Below, piece after piece: positions 33,495 to 43,369 of a stretch of DNA of 64,000 bases; position 1 is the stretch's first letter; each line of letters begins with the position of its first letter. The stretch is from NCBI GenBank assembly GCA_028023455.1, contig JAQFVV010012395.1:4838001-4902000 (forward strand). Direction: 5' to 3'. A model generated the notes under the pieces. That model was not told the DNA's origin, searched no databases, and saw only the letters and a list, made by a program, of their open reading frames with translations. A program made the translations under genes and the position numbers. Origin of the DNA: Epiperipatus broadwayi (Eukaryota; Onychophora; Udeonychophora; Euonychophora; Peripatidae).

Positions 33495-36400
33495 AGTTGA
33501 AGAAACCATGGAAGAGTAGAGTATAATGATTGGTGTGGGGAAGTAGAAAAAGTGGCAAGTAAAGTTTTAGGTGAGAATACTGAGAAGAATAAAAGTAATA
33601 GGAAAGTGAGAGTTAGTAAGAAAGAGGAAAAAAGCATGCAAAGAATATAAGTATGCTATTAAGAACAAAGAAAGTGAAAAAGATGTTAATACTAAATGGG
33701 AAAAATACTTAGAAAAAAGAAGTTGGCTGAAATAGATAATTATAGAGAGAGAGAATGAAATTGAATAGAAAAAAGAAATTGGCTAAAATAGATAATTATA
33801 TAGAGAGAATGAAATTAAATAGTAAACTGCTGGAAGATATTAATAAAAGTGGAAGAGATGTATAGGAGAGAGAGAATTAGTATTACTAGATGATGAGGGA
33901 ATGATGTACCTCTAGAGAAGAATTAGAGATAGTCTTAAACAAGTATGTAATGGATATAAAAAATATGTTAGATGTGAAGGACCAGTGATAGCAAACATGA
34001 GAGCACATAGTAATGGTAATATATGATTTACAGAAAATGAACTGAATGAGACAAATAAGGCAAGAGGTTTGGATGGATGGGCAGCAGAGATGGTTATGAA
34101 TTTAGGGCAGAAGGCAAAATTAAAACTATTATTATGTTTTAATAAGATGGCACAAAAGTGGCAAGTAAAGTTTTAGGTGAGAATACTGAGAAGAATAAAA
34201 GTAATAGGAAAGTGAGAGTTAGTAAGAAAGAGGAAAAAAGCATGCAAAGAATATAAGTATGCTATTAAGAACAAAGAAAGTGAAAAAGATGTTAATACTA
34301 AATGGGAAAAATACTTAGAAAAAAGAAGTTGGCTGAAATAGATAATTATAGAGAGAGAGAATGAAATTGAATAGAAAAAAGAAATTGGCTAAAATAGATA
34401 ATTATATAGAGAGAATGAAATTAAATAGTAAACTGCTGGAAGATATTAATAAAAGTGGAAGAGATGTATAGGAGAGAGAGAATTAGTATTACTAGATGAT
34501 GAGGGAATGATGTACCTCTAGAGAAGAATTAGAGATAGTCTTAAACAAGTATGTAATGGATATAAAAAATATGTTAGATGTGAAGGACCAGTGATAGCAA
34601 ACATGAGAGCACATAGTAATGGTAATATATGATTTACAGAAAATGAACTGAATGAGACAAATAAGGCAAGAGGTTTGGATGGATGGGCAGCAGAGATGGT
34701 TATGAATTTAGGGCAGAAGGCAAAATTAAAACTATTATTATGTTTTAATAAGATGGCACAAAAGAGAGAATTTCCAGGTAGTTGGAGTAATACAAGAGTA
34801 AGGCTATTATTTAAAAGGAAGGGTAAGGATCATAGTAAGCTAAGGATCATAGAAAGCTAGACTGATAGCGGTAACATCAGTGTTATATAGTTTTCTCATA
34901 TATGATGGCCAGAAGGGTTGTAAAATGGATGGAAAATAATATAGTGGGAGAAATGCAAGGAGGTTTTTGATCAGATAGGTATATAGAAGATAGTTTATTT
35001 GTAATTACACAATTTATGGATATAACTAGGAATACAGGTAGACAGTTATATATGGTTTTTATAGATATAGAGAGCATATGATAGAGTAAATAGAAATAGA
35101 TTATGGGTAAGTTTATTAAATTTGGGAAAGGATGGAGCTTTAGTAGATATTATTAAGAAATTATAAGAAAATAATTACTACACGTATCAATTAGGAAATA
35201 TAGAATCAATTAAAGTTAAAAATGGATAGAATCAATTAAAGTTAAAAATGGAATGGGACTAAGGCAAGGATGTCCTCTGTCACCTATTTTGTTTTTGTTG
35301 TATTTGAGAAAAATGGAGAGAACAATAGAAAGACTAGGAAGATGTGTAGAGATACCATTAATAGGTGGCAAGAGAGTTACACATGGTTGAATTTTTTTAT
35401 TTGCGAATGTTTTTTGTGTGCAGAAAGAAGGGAAGATATGGAAGTTATGCTGAGGACATGCACATAGGTGGGTAAAAAGATGGCAATTAAATTTAGCGAA
35501 GAAAAATCCAAAGTAATGATGACTAATTTTGGGGAAATAGAAGACAAAGAATTTTTATTGGGGGATATAAAGTTAAGTGTGGTGAATAAATATAACTATT
35601 TTGGAATTGTTTTAAGTAATCAGAAAAAATTTCTTGGATGAATGGGAGAAAAAATTGATAAATGAAGCAAAGAATAGAAAGGAATTGATAAAGAAATTAA
35701 CAGTGTTCTCCTATAATAAATATGATATAGCTAGGATTATATGGAAGGGAGTGGCAGTAGCAGGGCTAACATATTGTAATAATGTGTTATGTGTTAGTAA
35801 AGGGGTATTAGATTACTTAGAAAAAGTACAAAGAGAAGTAGCATGCATTAGATGCAGAAGTGTGGACAGCAAAGGAGGCAATTCAAGGAGAAATGGGATG
35901 GTCAAGTTTTTATATGAGAGATGCAAAAAACAAAATGGAAATCTTTGGTAGATTACAGTTTTTGGATAATAAAAGAATAGCCAAAATAGTATTTAATTAG
36001 ATTATGAATAAAGGACAGGTAACAAGATGGGTGTGAAAGGTAATGCAATATGCAGAAGATTTAGATAAAGAATTTATGTCAGTATACTTGTACAAAAGAT
36101 GGGATGATTGTGTTAGGAGAATTGTTGAGTGTTTTAGTATTAAGGAATGGGATAGAAGAATAGAAGCATTAATAAAGAATAGGGAGTTGGAGAGATGGAG
36201 AGCTAATATGAAGAGTAAAAAGAGTTTAAACATTTATAGAATTAAACAAAATATCAGGTGTGAGTTAATTTATAATAATAGCAAGGGAAGTAGTTTACTG
36301 TTTAAGGCTGGAATGGGATTTTTAGCAACAAGGGAATATACATGTATATGGAGAAATATGGATGATTTAGACTGCAAGCTGTGTAAGAAGGTATAAAAAT

Positions 36401-36735
36401 ATTAGGCATCTGTTAATTGAATGTAAATGCCTAAAAACAGAAAGGATACAAATAATGAAGTTGTGGAAGAATAAATATGAACAAAGTGATTATATAGAAA
36501 GTGGCTTATTGGTTTTTATGCTGGGTTTGGGGAAAGATAAGGGGATTTTAGATCTAAAGGCCATGGAGTTGACAAAGATTATGTTGTGGAAATGGGATGG
36601 AGCAGGGTAGAAAAGAATATGGGAAAACTTGGTGTGGGGAATTGAAAGGGGTTCAAAGTGGCTAACAGAATTTCTCTGGGCATAGTTGCTGAGAAATCCT
36701 GACTCTAAATAATCACATCAAATCACATCACTACT
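33495..36735 (+). mobile_element. LINE copy D with a 607-bp internal tandem duplication
   Basis: Plus-strand copy of the same LINE, truncated just after the endonuclease (start AGTTGAAGAAACCATGGAAG, which matches 15815-15835 reversed). It carries decayed linker, RT (34675-34860, 35270-35467, 35634-35951), the Cys-rich C-terminus (36043-36396, with DCKLCKK) and the tail (TCACATCAAATCACATCAC). At the palm box the sequence no longer encodes FADD. Bases 33547-34153 are repeated directly at 34154-34760. Confidence 0.9.
33547..34760 (+). repeat. Tandem duplication, 2 x 607 bp, within LINE copy D
   Basis: The unit starts AAAAGTGGCAAGTAAAG and the second copy begins at 34154. The copies look identical over everything I compared, including rare stretches such as GATGTACCTCTAGAGAAG and CATGAGAGCACATAGTAATG. 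The break point has AAAAG microhomology. Being identical inside a decayed element, it is either very recent or an assembly error. Confidence 0.93.
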
Positions 36736-37316
36736 GTTTTAATAATTGTGTAAGCGTAAGACAGGTAATCATGTGATGTTTTAATGGTTCTGATTTCCAT
36801 GTAATCTTAATTCAATCTGTATATTGTACAAAAAGTATGCAAATAGATGATCGAATAAAATAAGTGAGTATATGATACAAAATGTATAATAATACAAAAA
36901 CAATTTATTCACGTTTATTTTCGAGAGTTTACAATAATGCAAGTCATTTTATGATAATTCTGACTGCCTTTGAACGTTTTATAAAATCTTATCTGAGTTT
37001 GTATTTATGTATTGAAAACAATTGTGAATACATTAGATTAAGATAGAACTAATAATCATATGCCATGGCCAATTATTAACCAACTAATTGAATTTTTACA
37101 GAAGAAATTTTATATGATAGAAGAATTAAAAAAATTACTTAGCAATATTTTTTTCCATGTAAAAAAATATTTTTTTATAATATACAATTAATATAACAAT
37201 AAAAACAAAACGTTATTTATATTTTGCATTTGATATGAAAACTTTGTAAAAACACTGCATAAACTAATTAATTCTATGTATGGTGCTTAACGTTTTCTAT
37301 ACAATTGTAGTTGATA

Positions 37317-38637
37317 TAAGTGCTAGGAACACTGAGTAAGAAAAGCTTAAAATAAAAGTTTTATTATATTATGCTTAGCAGCTGTCGATATCTTAATCCT
37401 TATATCACACTCATAGCAATGACTAGTGGATGAGAGGGTTGTGGGTAAAAAAATTCAATGTAAATTTTATGTAAAAATATACAAATGAGATATGACTCAT
37501 TGAATTAACAATGTTGATGATTTGCCAAGCCTCCTTCATCTTGTGTTTAGAATCATTCCTTTCTATACATTCATGCTAGCTGATGTAGGCTTGACCACAC
37601 AATGCTGGCTGATGTAAGTTTGATCACAAAATTCTGGTTGATGTAGGTTTGACCACAAAATGCTGTCTAATGTAGGCTTGACCACACAATGCTGGCTGAT
37701 GTAAGATTGTCCACACAATGCTGGCTGATGTAGGCTTAACCACACAATTCTGGCTGATGTAGGCTTGACCACACAATGCTGGCTGATGTAGATTTGACCA
37801 CACAATGCTGTTTGATGTAGGCTTGACCACACAATGCTGGCTGATGTAGGCTTGACAACACAATGCTGGCTGATGTAGGCTTGACCACACAATGCTGCCT
37901 GATGTAGGCTTGACCACACAATGCTGGCTGATGTAAGTTTGACCACACAATGCTGGCTGATGTAGGCTTAACCACACAATGCTGGTTGATGTAGGCTTGA
38001 CCACACAATTCTGGCTGATGTAGATTTGACCACACAATGCTGTTTGATGTAGGCTTGACCACACAATGCTGGCTGATGTAGGCTTGACCACATAATGCTG
38101 GCTGACGTAGGCTTGACCATACACTGCTGCCTGATGTAGGCTTGACCACACAATGCTGGCTTATGTAGGCTTGACCACACAATGCTGGCTTATGTAGGCA
38201 TGATCACACAATGCTGGATAATGTAGGTTTGACCACACAATGCTGGTTTGAGGTAGGCTTGATCACACAATGCTGGCTGATGTAGGGTTGACCACACAAT
38301 GCTGGCTGATGTAGGCTCATCCAGGCCTACATAGCTAGCATTGTATGTATAGAAAGGAATGATTCTAAATGCAAGATAAAGAAGGTTTGACATATTGCCC
38401 AACAATAATAACTTAATAAATAAAAAAAAAGAATCCTGTTTCCCCTTCTCTAAAAAGTGGGCCACACAACTCATTTGTATATATTTACATAAAATTTACA
38501 TTATATCTTTTATCCACAACCTTCTCATCCATTAGTCATTACTAAGAGTATGATATCAGGATAAGATATTGAAAGCTGCTCATCATAATATAATAAAACT
38601 TTTATTTTAAGCTTTTCTTATCCAGCATTCCTAGCAG
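37317..38637. mobile_element. Foldback element with a 29-bp minisatellite core
   Basis: Outer inverted arms of about 260-300 bases: AAGAAAAGCTTAAAATAAAAG on the left against CTTTTATTTTAAGCTTTTCTT on the right, and GAATCATTCCTTTCTATACA against TGTATAGAAAGGAATGATTC. Between them lies the tandem array at 37575-38328. No coding product is plausible. Long frames in the array exist only because 29-bp units cycle through all three frames. Confidence 0.9.
37575..38328 (+). repeat. Minisatellite, about 26 units of 29 bp
   Basis: The unit is CTTGACCACACAATGCTGG plus CTGATGTAGG. Variants (GATTTGACC, GCTGTTTGATG, GCTGCCTGATG) recur in a higher-order pattern: the block TTCTGGCTGATGTAG... followed by GATTTGACC and GCTGTTTGATG appears near 37750-37815 and again near 38008-38050. 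This suggests multi-unit duplication. The first and last units merge into the inverted flanks. Confidence 0.95.
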
Positions 38638-38844
38638 TTATGTCTGTTAAACTAATTAATGTATTTATGCATGGTAAAAATGTTTTCAGTCATTTTATTG
38701 CATCACAGTTGCCGACTTAGGATAATTGGTTTTAGGAATTAAAAATACAAGACTCAGAAAGGAAGTCTTTTTATTATAAAACATAATCAGTAAGCAAATC
38801 ATCTACCACAAAATCGAGTTTGAACATTGAAGAAATCAAATACT

Positions 38845-38954
38845 ACTAAAATAGCAATTTTCCATATGTCAAATGCATTGACCGGGAAACGATCCCGGCC
38901 AGCTGCTTGGAAGGCAGCTATGCTAACCACTAGGCCACCAACACTTGACTAAAA
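38845..38954 (-). mobile_element. tRNA-Gly-derived short SINE, copy 1
   Basis: The minus strand 38944-38875 reads as a 70-base tRNA-Gly(TCC)-like body. The acceptor arm GTGTTGG pairs with TCAATGC, the D arm contains CTAGTGGTTAGC, the anticodon arm is GCTGC-CTTCCAA-GCAGC, and the T arm is CCGGG-ATCGTTT-CCCGG. The B box is mutated. Outside the acceptor stem are GTCAA and TTGAC, extending it. Short flanking repeats ACTAAAA (38845-38851 and 38948-38954) are a possible target duplication. The missing CCA end and altered variable loop argue against a working tRNA gene. Confidence 0.75.
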
Positions 38955-39067
38955 ATTTTGAACATGAAATAAACAATCATGGCAAAACACATTCAATTTT
39001 GATAAGCTAAAATGAAATAAAGAAATAACTTTTATATTTCAAATAAATTAATGGTTGATTGGTAATT

Positions 39068-39198
39068 ATTTAATGATTTTTTTTTTTTAAGTGTCATAGC
39101 ATCGGCCGGGAAGCGAACCCGCAATCCAGGCAACTGCCTGCAAGTGCAAGGTAGTCGCGCTGACCTCTCGACCACCAATGCAAGACATTTAATGATTT
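39068..39198 (-). mobile_element. tRNA-derived short SINE, copy 2, with target duplication
   Basis: The tRNA-like body is the minus strand of 39099-39181: acceptor GCATTGG with CCGATGC, A-box-like TGGTCGAGAGG, intact B box GGTTCGCTTCC. The anticodon arm is enlarged by a duplicated CTTGCA. A run of A (T12 on the plus strand, 39077-39088) lies after its 3' end. ATTTAATGATTT is repeated exactly on both sides (39068-39079 and 39187-39198). TGTC and TGACA extend the acceptor stem. Confidence 0.82.
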
Positions 39199-39555
39199 GT
39201 TATAAAGCAAATTTTCACAATCAGTTAATAATTAGTTATTTTAGGCCAATTTTAAGCCCTTCTGTGAAGAGAGTGTCTTTAATGATATCTTTTGCTATAT
39301 TATAAGTCAGAGACAAATTACTGGAGGGTTATCCCTAGGGCTAAAATCCTCAGGACCACACAATGGAATAATGACCTACTATTAATCAATTCTAAGATTA
39401 AAATACTAAACTCAACATATACTCTTTTGTAAATATATTTATAATATTTTGTATTTGAAAAAGATATATTCACAATGTGATTCACTACCTAGAAAATAGT
39501 ATTTATTTTACACGAACAATATATTGTTATTAATGAAATATAATAAGATTTTTAC

Positions 39556-39692
39556 TTTGGATCAACTTCTTCGATGGGGATATCAAGTCTTTGTGCAATG
39601 TCTTCTCGTGTTTCACTTCCAGGAGAAATTATCCCAACACTTACAGCAATGGCTTTGGCTGTAATCGGATGGTCACCCGTTACCATAATAAC
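39556..39692 (-). CDS. ATP1A: Na+/K+-ATPase alpha exon, [11 protein letters not shown] segment of P domain
   Basis: Internal exon of 137 bases, 45 codons plus two bases. It opens in phase 0 after ACTCAG and ends in phase 2 before GTAAAA. It encodes [20 protein letters not shown] and then [25 protein letters not shown]. The TGD triplet belongs to the P-type ATPase P domain. [15 protein letters not shown] is slightly unusual, since many alpha subunits have KGVGIISEG at this point. The two trailing A bases join the first G of the next exon to give Lys (PKDAKAC). Confidence 0.95.
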
Positions 39693-40171
39693 CTGAGTAA
39701 AAAGAAATAAATTTAATGCATCATACAAGTAATTATTATAAAATAAGTTTTAACAGTAATATAATTTGTAGAACTAAATCATTATTTAAATAACATTACT
39801 ACTATCAATGGCATATGTGCTGGAATTTTGTATATATCAAATAAAATTCCATAGTCACATGAAGTATTCTAAACGATAGAATCAAAATTTTAATTTATTT
39901 TTAACTTAGCTGATTTTGAATTAACAGTTTTGTTAAAATGTTTTGTTTGAAGTTCAGTTTTCTGTGAAGCAATTATTTGGACGATTAGAAAAAGACAGGA
40001 GAAAACATTGGAGGATTTTGACACTAAAATGGCTATATTCATTTGCAAATAGATTCTACTGATAATTATGTAATATATAGGGTATACGAGCACAGACTTT
40101 CACACACTTCATCACTCTCCACACCATCTCCTAACACTGATACCTTTGAACACATATATGTTGAAAAGATA

Positions 40172-40234
40172 AATAATCACCAAAATTCGTATTTCATGCT
40201 AAACCAGCAATCATCAGTTGGTCCAGATTACCAT
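40172..40234 (-). ncRNA. Hammerhead ribozyme (type I), HH-B, core boxes intact
   Basis: On the minus strand: GGTAATC-TGGA-CCAA, CTGATGA, stem II TGCT-GGTTT-AGCA, GAAA, TACGAATT|TTGG-T-GATTATT. Inner helix I is CCAA/TTGG. Outer helix I is GGTAATC with GATTAT(T). The junction pair 10.1-11.1 is a T-T mismatch, which may slow the reaction. It lies in sense within the ATPase intron, so every pre-mRNA would contain it. Confidence 0.72.
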
Positions 40235-40381
40235 CTCTACACATATATGCTATAAGTGCTCAGATATATATTAAGATAGCCAATCCTCATACCTTAATGG
40301 ACAGGCTTCAATCTACTCCACTCTCCAACTCTTCAACCGTCCATCCAATTGAAAATCTGATGATGAAATGCTCAAAAAGAC

Positions 40382-40440
40382 GGTAATCTGGACCAACTGA
40401 TGATTGCTGGTTTAGCATGAAATACGTATATTGGTGATTA
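40382..40440 (+). ncRNA. Hammerhead ribozyme (type I), HH-B, core boxes intact
   Basis: GGTAATC-TGGA-CCAA, CTGATGA, stem II TGCT-GGTTT-AGCA, GAAA, the palindrome ATACGTAT around helix III, A|TTGG-T-GATTATT. Predicted cut 40430/40431 after AUA. Outer helix GGTAATC pairs with GATTATT-like sequence. The same 10.1-11.1 mismatch as its neighbours. Antisense to the ATPase gene. Confidence 0.74.
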
Positions 40441-40850
40441 TTTATTTTTTTCCAACATACATGTGTTCAAATGTATCAGTGTTATGAGATGGTGTGGAGA
40501 GTGGTGGGGTGTGTGAAAGTCTGTGCTCGTATACCCTATATATTACATATATAGACACGGGTATATAATAAGCCTGTGTGTTTCAGTTATTACATAATAG
40601 AGATGTCTGCCCATTCCTTGTATATGTATTAAATGGATTATGTCCTGTACATGAGAGGTCCTTAGGTCAACAGGGGTGTGACAAGAATCTCAGCCTCAGG
40701 GTGGCTTTTGAGCATTTCATCATCAGAATTTTCAATTGGATGGACGGTTGAAGAGTTGGAGAGTGGAGTAGATTGAAACCTGTCCATTAAGGTATGAGGA
40801 TTGGTTATCTTAATATATATCTGAGCACTTATAGCATATATGTGTAGAGA

Positions 40851-40911
40851 TGGTAATCTGGACCAACTGATGATTGCTGTTTTAGCATGAAATACACATA
40901 TTGGTGATTAT
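40851..40911 (+). ncRNA. Hammerhead ribozyme (type I), HH-B, core boxes intact
   Basis: GGTAATC-TGGA-CCAA, CTGATGA, TGCT-GTTTT-AGCA, GAAA, TACACATA|TTGG-T-GATTATC. Here the outer helix I is a perfect seven-pair match (GGTAATC with GATTATC, one G-U). Direct repeat of the motif at 40382. Confidence 0.76.
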
Positions 40912-41160
40912 CTTTCCAACATATATGTGTTCAAGTGTATCAGTGTTATGAGATGGTGTGGAGAGTGGTGAGGTGTGTGAAAGTCTGTGCTCGTATACCC
41001 TATATATTACATATATAGACACAGGTATATAATAAGCCTGTGTGTTTCAGTTATTGATAATTATGATAATTGTGCCAAGTTAAGCATCACAACATCTCTG
41101 TTAGTTTGCTTTTCTGCATTTTACAGTGATGATCTCTATCTTCATTCACAACACATAAAT

Positions 41161-41250
41161 CAGGGGTGGGGAATCACCAGCTCTGGGATCATCTCTGGCC
41201 TTTGGAAGCTTTCAATATGGCCCCCGTGCATTTTCAAAAAGTATATAAAA
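41161..41250 (+). mobile_element. hAT element end fragment
   Basis: CAGGGGTGGGGAATCACCAG followed by a TCTGGCCTTTGGAAG and ATATGGCCCCCG region. This is the CAGGGGTGGG terminus of the same superfamily as 51307-51802. No opposite end was found nearby, so it is truncated. Confidence 0.6.
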
Positions 41251-41892
41251 TGAGGTTGTATAAAACTACTATTTAAACATATGCGTAGTTCAAATATTGA
41301 CTTAAGAGTTAAGTAAAATATTTATTTTCTGAATTATATCCAATCTTTATAATAATTCTTTGTATCAGAGCGGCAATATTCCAATAAATTATCTATATCA
41401 TGTGATCTGACTACAGTTTTATAGTGATTTTCGCATACGAAAATAAAATAAAATTAGAATTTTATTTTATTTTACTCTTATTATTTTACATTTATTTTAT
41501 TTTTTTATTATGAAGGTAGTTAAATCCCCCCCCCCCTCAAATTGTTTTTTTTTTTTTTTAATATTATTTTGAACTAGCAAAACGTATACTAATAATCTGC
41601 GCTTATAAAAAAAAAAAAAACTCTTTAAACTTTCTGAATTATACTTTTCTTTCTTAAACTTTTATAATTAATTCTTACAAACGAGATTTTTAATTACATA
41701 AAATTATTAATAATTCTATCCTTCTTACTTCTGCCATTATAATATATATGTAATCAGAGAAAGCTAGGGAAAAAAGATTTTTTCCCAGAAAATTGTAAGC
41801 AACTAAGAGTAAATAAAAAAGGGAAGAGGTGAATATAATAATGATTGGAAAAGATTTATTTAATATTTTGAATAGTATTTAAATTCCGTATC

Positions 41893-42012
41893 TTTCTTTT
41901 CTGTTTTGTATTTATTTGTATAAAACTATTATTTCATTATTAGCCTTTATTCCAGTTTTCTGTTTTGTATTTATTTGTATAAAACTATTATTTCATTATT
42001 GCCTTTATTCCA
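41893..42012 (-). repeat. ~58-bp tandem duplication across an exon end and its donor
   Basis: The block TTTTCTGTTTTG-TATTTATTTGTATAAAAC-TATTATTTCATTATT-GCCTTTATTCCAG is present twice in a row. The right copy overlaps the last bases of exon 42003-42178 and its GC donor. The left copy differs by one inserted base (TTAGCC for TTGCC). The intron therefore starts with a second exon-end/GC-donor look-alike about 58 bases downstream. Confidence 0.9.
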
Positions 42013-42178
42013 GCACTGCGACACTTAGACACTGCATCTGGAACGGCTGCTCTTGGAGGGTCAATCATTGACATAAGCCCAACAAAACAAAGATCCTTCA
42101 GAGGAAAATTTGGTTCATCAGCATCAAAAGGATAACCAGGTGGGTATTCCTCTTTATTTAATTTCAGTTCACAAAAAC
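42003..42178 (-). CDS. ATP1A: Na+/K+-ATPase alpha exon, MIDPPR segment, GC donor
   Basis: Internal exon of 176 bases: two bases completing a Gly codon, then 58 codons. The acceptor is TTTTACAG. Translation runs from [20 protein letters not shown] through [20 protein letters not shown] to [16 protein letters not shown] and KCRSAGIK link the N domain back to the P domain and are nearly invariant in type IIC pumps. The exon must end after GIK, because the next exon opens in phase 0 with VIMVTGDH. The intron therefore begins GC rather than GT (AAAG|GCAATA). The donor and the last ten or so exon bases are duplicated just downstream (see the repeat at 41893-42012). Confidence 0.94.
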
Positions 42179-42454
42179 CTGTAAAATAAGGTAAATGAAT
42201 AAATGTTACTTATCTATATATTACTTGTGTATATAAACATATATTAAAACAACCCCTGAATTAATTGTACAATTTTCATTATACTACTGTATAAATAAAT
42301 AAGAGCTACAGCTAATCTACAAATGTAAATCACCCTTATAAACTATGCATATTTGTACATATATCTGGATTTATTCCATACTTAATTACCTTTAATGTTA
42401 TATACGTATATACTATTCAAATATAATTATATTATCTATATTAAACTTAATGTA

Positions 42455-42860
42455 ATTAGAATGGACTTGAATTCAGACCTTCAAGTTCTCTACAGCTATG
42501 CACTCCATCTTATGCAACTGATACACATTCCACATACATGTACAAAAAATAAATGATTTCACACAAGAGCTGTAAGTGTTTCAACATTGGACTTTCACTG
42601 ATATGGATGGTTGAAGAGTTGGAGGGTGGAGAAGATTGAGGCTTGTCGAAGCTTGTTCATTAAAGTTTGAAGATTTTCTATCTTAATATAACTGAATACT
42701 GATTGTATATATGTGTGGGAGATGGTGATCTGGACCAATTGATGAGTGATGGTTCAGCACGAAATATGAATATTGGATATCATTTATCTTTTTTACATGT
42801 ATGTAGTCGTATGTATCAGTTGTATAAGATGGAGGGCATAACTGTAGGAAGCTTGAAAGT
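42455..42860. mobile_element. HH-B foldback, left arm reduced, one ribozyme
   Basis: The left arm keeps CTTCAAGTTCTC, CACTCCATCTTATGCAAC and TGATACACA. The right arm has GAAGATTTTCTATCTTAATA, the ribozyme at 42721-42786, GTATGTATCAGTTGTATAAG and GGAGGGCATAAC. A mirrored left ribozyme is missing. Followed by two (TA)n runs (42858-42920). Confidence 0.75.
42721..42786 (+). ncRNA. Hammerhead ribozyme motif (type I), HH-B, C3 changed
   Basis: GGTGATC-TGGA-CCAA, TTGATGA (C3 changed to T), stem II GTGATGGTTCAGCAC with one mismatch, GAAA, TATGAATA|TTGGATATCATTTATC. Helix I is preserved. The C3 change should be strongly deleterious because C3 pairs with G8 in the active fold. Confidence 0.68.
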
Positions 42861-42920
42861 TATATATATATATATATATATATATTGAAAGTTATATATA
42901 TATATATATATATATATAAC
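42858..42920. repeat. Two (TA)n runs separated by TTGAAAG
   Basis: GTTATATATA... and again GTTATATATA... with TTGAAAG between them: a duplicated simple repeat at the edge of the HH-B element. Confidence 0.9.
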
Positions 42921-43369
42921 AAACCAAGCTTATCTACACCTCGAATCTTTATTCTGCTGCCAAAGCAACTTTTATAAGTAGCTTTAAGAAAATCAGATTT
43001 ATGTATATCTAAACAAGCAAAAAATAATATCTTCAATGATATGTTTACATGTGTGTATAAAATCTTTTAATTCATTTGTTAATTATATACAATAAATTAA
43101 TTAATTAGAGAAGAATTGAACACAGAAATTTACATTGATTAGTATTTCATATTTAAAAAGTATAGAAAGTTAATGATGAAGAGATTTTACATAACCCCTT
43201 CTATTAAAAAACTTAATGCTGTACATTGAAAATATTTTTATAATATTAAATGCACATGTGACAAATGCACGTGTGAGTGCTTGCAAATATATGTGATCTA
43301 CTTAGATCAATTTATCATATATATATATCTTTAAACCATAATTTAAACAATATATTTAAAAAATAAAAT

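Larger units (their letters stand above)
25680..39555 (-). other. ATPase intron, 13,876 bp, phase 2, GT-AG
   Basis: Bounded by CCAAA|GTAAAA and ATCCAG|GGATGCC on the minus strand. It contains HH-B, HH-A, RTE-like and LINE insertions, a minisatellite element and two tRNA-derived SINEs, each listed separately. Stretches not listed (about 26230-27286, 28165-29554, 30736-31884, 36740-37316) are A+T-rich with no supported feature. Confidence 0.9.
40067..41060. mobile_element. HH-B compound foldback with three hammerhead motifs
   Basis: An inverted left arm (40067-40378) and two direct right-type arms (40380-40600 and 40695-41060) share GGGTATACGAGCACAGAC, TTTCACACAC, ACACCATCTC, GGTCCAGATTACCATCTC and CTCCACTCTCCAACTCTTC or their complements. 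Both right arms end with the same GTATATAATAAGCCTGTGTG and TTTCAGTTATT. Ribozymes lie at 40172-40234 (minus), 40382-40440 (plus) and 40851-40911 (plus). The plus-strand pair is a direct repeat with a spacing of about 470 bases, the layout from which retrozyme circles are cut. Confidence 0.88.
39693..42002 (-). other. ATPase intron, 2,310 bp, phase 0, GC-AG
   Basis: Donor AAAG|GCAATA and acceptor ACTCAG|GTT on the minus strand. Both exons are in phase 0 and the protein ([11 protein letters not shown]) leaves no freedom to move the border to a GT. It contains the HH-B element with three intact ribozyme cores, a hAT end and A+T-rich filler. Confidence 0.88.

Noticed and set aside
37563-38182. 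Four long minus-strand ORFs of 70-175 codons with a repeating CVVKPTSASIVW-type peptide
   Set aside because: They are all frames of a 29-bp minisatellite; the openness follows from the unit sequence, with no sign of a real gene.
37575-38328. CRISPR-like array
   Set aside because: Units are contiguous with no spacers, and the window is eukaryotic.
38875-38944. Functional tRNA-Gly(TCC) gene
   Set aside because: The B box is mutated, the variable loop is shortened, and two related copies are clearly retroposed SINEs with target duplications.
40366-40382. CTGATGATGAAATGC as an additional hammerhead core
   Set aside because: CTGATGA and GAAA are adjacent with no stem II between them, and the mirrored copy in the other arm shows it is just arm sequence.
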